From an uncultured Treponema sp. (lineage in GTDB: Bacteria; Spirochaetota; Spirochaetia; Treponematales; Treponemataceae), in the NCBI GenBank assembly GCA_937885175.1, contig CAKZZO010000086.1, positions 1 to 7,208 of the forward strand: a stretch of DNA of 7,208 nucleotides, given 5' to 3'. The position numbers were made by a program, and so were the translations under genes. Every line of letters begins with the position of its first letter. Position 1 is the stretch's first letter. Positions 5,370-7,208 of this stretch are shown here, piece by piece. The notes under the pieces are model-generated. The model was not told the DNA's origin and did no database searches. It saw only the letters and a list, made by a program, of their open reading frames with translations.

Positions 5370-7208
5370 GTGTCAGCTGGACAAAAAATTGCGGTAAGTC
5401 TTTTAGTTTCCGTCATTCTCTTCGCCGCATTTGCGGTTGCCGCCTTCGCAGGGCTTTTTTCCCTTGTAGAAGCGCGTTTTTATCAGCCACTCATTGTAAA
5501 GTCCATAGAACAGCGTTTGGCTACTGTGGCAGAAAAAGAAGAAGAATACAGCGAAGCCCTTGCCCAGCGTTTTGCCGCCTTTACTGCAAGCAAAGACATT
5601 GCCTCCTATGCTTCTGCATCCCCCACAGACAGTGCCCAGAAAAACCGCACCCGCCTTACGGGTACTCTTTTTTCCCAAACTCCCAGCCTGACGGGAATCC
5701 GCATCATCGACAAAAATGGGCGCAACATACATTTCAGTTCCTTCGCAGCCGATGAAAAGTTCCGCTCAAAAAGTCAGGTCTCGTACAAAAACTACACGGA
5801 TTTGGAAGAACTTTCCTTTGACGTGATTTCCTGCGAGGATGTGCGTAAGGGAACAGGGTCTGGCCACCGCATTGTGTACGACCAGAAGAAAAACCACATT
5901 CTTTATGCATATCCTTTTTACGATGCGTATGCGGTCTATCGCGGAACAATTGTCTTTTACTGCGATGCCGATGACTTTAACCGTTTTTTGACATCCCAGA
6001 ACATCATAGCCCTAAATGAAAACTTTGTCCTTGTTTCAAGCGAAGTGACCGCTTCTCAAAAAAATATCGGCGGCTATGTATGCGGTCTTCCTGTCGTGGG
6101 AAAAGAGGTGCTCACATCCACCCTGATAGAAAAAATTGTCGGAAACAAAGCCACGGCACTGGAAAAAATCGCCGCTACAGAAGACGGAAACTGGCTTGCA
6201 TTCATTCTCTTTAATCAAGACGGCAGTTTTATCGCCCGCTTTATCAAAGACGAAACGCTGCTTTTTTCGCTTCCGGTTAGAATACTGCTGCTTACGATAG
6301 TCTTCCTCACCCTCTTCCTGGTGATTTTCCTGATTTTCAACCTCCGCCATGATGATATGGTGGTCATAAAAGACCGTATTCGCCGGTTTCAAGTTGCATT
6401 CATCGAAGAATACACCGAAAAAAACAAGGCAGGCACACTCAAATTGCTCCCCGCAGACCTTGAGAGACGAAAACTCGCCCTAAATACAGAAATCAAGCAG
6501 AGTCTGGGAAAACGGGGAAAGCGACACGAAGCAGAAGTAACTGCCCTGCTCGACCGCAACTGGAATGAAATCATGGGAAGACTTGCCCCCACCCAGGGAG
6601 CAGCACTTACGTCTCACTCCACTGACACTGCAGAAATCAAGCGTATGCTGGAAGAAGTGCTGGGAAGCGGAAGACTACAGATTTCATCAAAACCTCAGGA
6701 GACTCCCCCGACCCATACAAACCCGCGCGAAAATCCCGCAGAACAAAAAGTAGCTCCGCTGGAAGAAGCTGAAGGACTTGCGGAAGCAGAAGAAGTGGAC
6801 GAAGTTGAACCCTTGGACGAAGTAGAGGAAGCAGAAGAGACCGAACCTCTGGAAGAAGTGGACGAAGTAGAGCCAATTGAAGAAGCTGAACCGCTGGACG
6901 AAGCAGAGGTGCTGGAAGAAGCAGAAGAAGTGGACGAAGCAGAGGTGCTGGAAGAAGTAGAATCACTGGAGGAAGCAGAAGAAGTGGACGAAGCTGAATC
7001 ACTGGAGGAAGCAGAAGAAGCGGACAAAGCTGAATCACTGGAGGAAGCCGAAGAACTTGCGGAAGTGGAAGAAGTGGACGAAGTTGAACCCTTGGACGAA
7101 GTAGAGGAAGCAGAAGAGACCGAACCTCTGGAAGAAGTGGACGAAGTAGAGCCAATTGAAGAAGCTGAACCGCTGGACGAAGCAGAGGTGCTGGAAGAAG
7201 CAGAAGAA
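5370..7208 (+). CDS. Membrane sensor-like protein with long acidic repeat tail (3' end missing)
   Basis: The frame is open for 613 codons and runs off the window. The start is GTG with a good Shine-Dalgarno. A membrane helix (about 7-31) is followed by an extracytoplasmic region (about 32-300) and a second helix (about 302-324), then cytoplasm. The external part begins with a long helix (about 40-72) and holds LTGIRIIDKNGRNIHFSS (107-124), a strand-turn-strand typical of Cache-type ligand-sensing domains; the Cache call is by appearance only. The first cytoplasmic part (325-440) is charged and helical, with no HAMP, kinase, methyl-accepting or cyclase motif. A Pro-rich linker (442-463) leads to a tail (464 on) made almost only of Glu, Asp, Ala, Val, Leu and Pro in six-residue units. 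Codons are strongly biased to GAA. It is divergent from the FliL-like gene. It may be a receptor whose tail binds a partner or cations; function is unknown. Confidence 0.85.
   Translation, partial: MSAGQKIAVSLLVSVILFAAFAVAAFAGLFSLVEARFYQPLIVKSIEQRLATVAEKEEEYSEALAQRFAAFTASKDIASYASASPTDSAQKNRTRLTGTLFSQTPSLTGIRIIDKNGRNIHFSSFAADEKFRSKSQVSYKNYTDLEELSFDVISCEDVRKGTGSGHRIVYDQKKNHILYAYPFYDAYAVYRGTIVFYCDADDFNRFLTSQNIIALNENFVLVSSEVTASQKNIGGYVCGLPVVGKEVLTSTLIEKIVGNKATALEKIAATEDGNWLAFILFNQDGSFIARFIKDETLLFSLPVRILLLTIVFLTLFLVIFLIFNLRHDDMVVIKDRIRRFQVAFIEEYTEKNKAGTLKLLPADLERRKLALNTEIKQSLGKRGKRHEAEVTALLDRNWNEIMGRLAPTQGAALTSHSTDTAEIKRMLEEVLGSGRLQISSKPQETPPTHTNPRENPAEQKVAPLEEAEGLAEAEEVDEVEPLDEVEEAEETEPLEEVDEVEPIEEAEPLDEAEVLEEAEEVDEAEVLEEVESLEEAEEVDEAESLEEAEEADKAESLEEAEELAEVEEVDEVEPLDEVEEAEETEPLEEVDEVEPIEEAEPLDEAEVLEEAEE
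6753..7208 (+). repeat. Acidic coding repeat: 93-codon unit, built from 6- and 12-residue units
   Basis: The repeat has three levels. The basic unit is six residues of the type P-L-(E/D)-E-(A/V)-E. Twelve-residue units ESLEEAEEVDEA, ESLEEAEEADKA and ESLEEAEELAEV follow in tandem at 6960-6995, 6996-7031 and 7032-7067. At the largest scale, 6753-7031 forms a 279-base (93-codon) unit that starts again at 7032. Within it, 6789-6929 and 7068-7208 are identical over 141 bases, and the match is cut only by the window end. All spacings are multiples of three, so the frame is kept. Confidence 0.9.

Noticed and set aside
6637..7155. Long open frames opposite the acidic repeat on the - strand, giving Leu/Pro-rich or Ser-rich proteins
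   Set aside because: They are the mirror of a GAA-rich repeat, which reads as Ser, Leu and Pro codons on the other strand and rarely makes stops. No start signals support them.

Overview
The window looks like a chromosomal segment of a spirochaete, most likely a Treponema-type organism. This is an inference from several points: a long helical protein of a kind I recall only from spirochaetes sits in front of rlmE and a LysM/M23 peptidase gene; there is a FliL-family protein outside any flagellar operon; and there is a long Glu-rich repeat protein. Base composition is moderate, between AT- and GC-rich. No tRNA, rRNA, CRISPR array, insertion sequence or phage gene was seen. Coding density is high and no gene-free stretch reaches 300 bases.

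Left part (1-3303, + strand): a housekeeping-type promoter, then three closely spaced genes. They are a 514-residue soluble helical protein of unknown function, the 23S rRNA 2'-O-methyltransferase RlmE with its full K-D-K-E catalytic tetrad, and a membrane-anchored cell-wall protein with two LysM domains and an M23 metallopeptidase domain. The spacing (51 and 23 bases) suggests one operon. A compound hairpin at 3306-3338 separates it from the convergent genes that follow.

Middle part (3330-4699, - strand): a compact regulatory operon. In transcription order it encodes a small three-helix membrane protein, an ECF-type sigma factor, and a membrane-bound anti-sigma factor with a zinc-binding (ZAS) motif. 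Both junctions overlap by exactly 11 bases, so translation is probably coupled. Upstream, at 4717-4744, is a sequence that closely resembles a sigma-E-type promoter (AAC-containing -35, 15-base spacer, GTCTAA -10). This suggests that the sigma factor drives its own operon and is held at the membrane by the anti-sigma factor until an envelope signal arrives.

Right part (4774-7208): a FliL-family membrane protein on the - strand is divergent from a large, incomplete + strand gene. The large gene encodes a two-helix membrane protein with an extracytoplasmic region resembling a Cache-type sensor, a short cytoplasmic helical region, and a very acidic repeat tail. The tail is still open at the window edge. 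It contains a 93-codon higher-order repeat whose second copy matches the first exactly over the last 141 bases.

The common theme of the identifiable genes is the cell envelope: wall hydrolysis, membrane stress signalling, a flagellar-stator-type protein and a membrane sensor. The most unusual items are the acidic repeat receptor and the likely self-regulated sigma operon.
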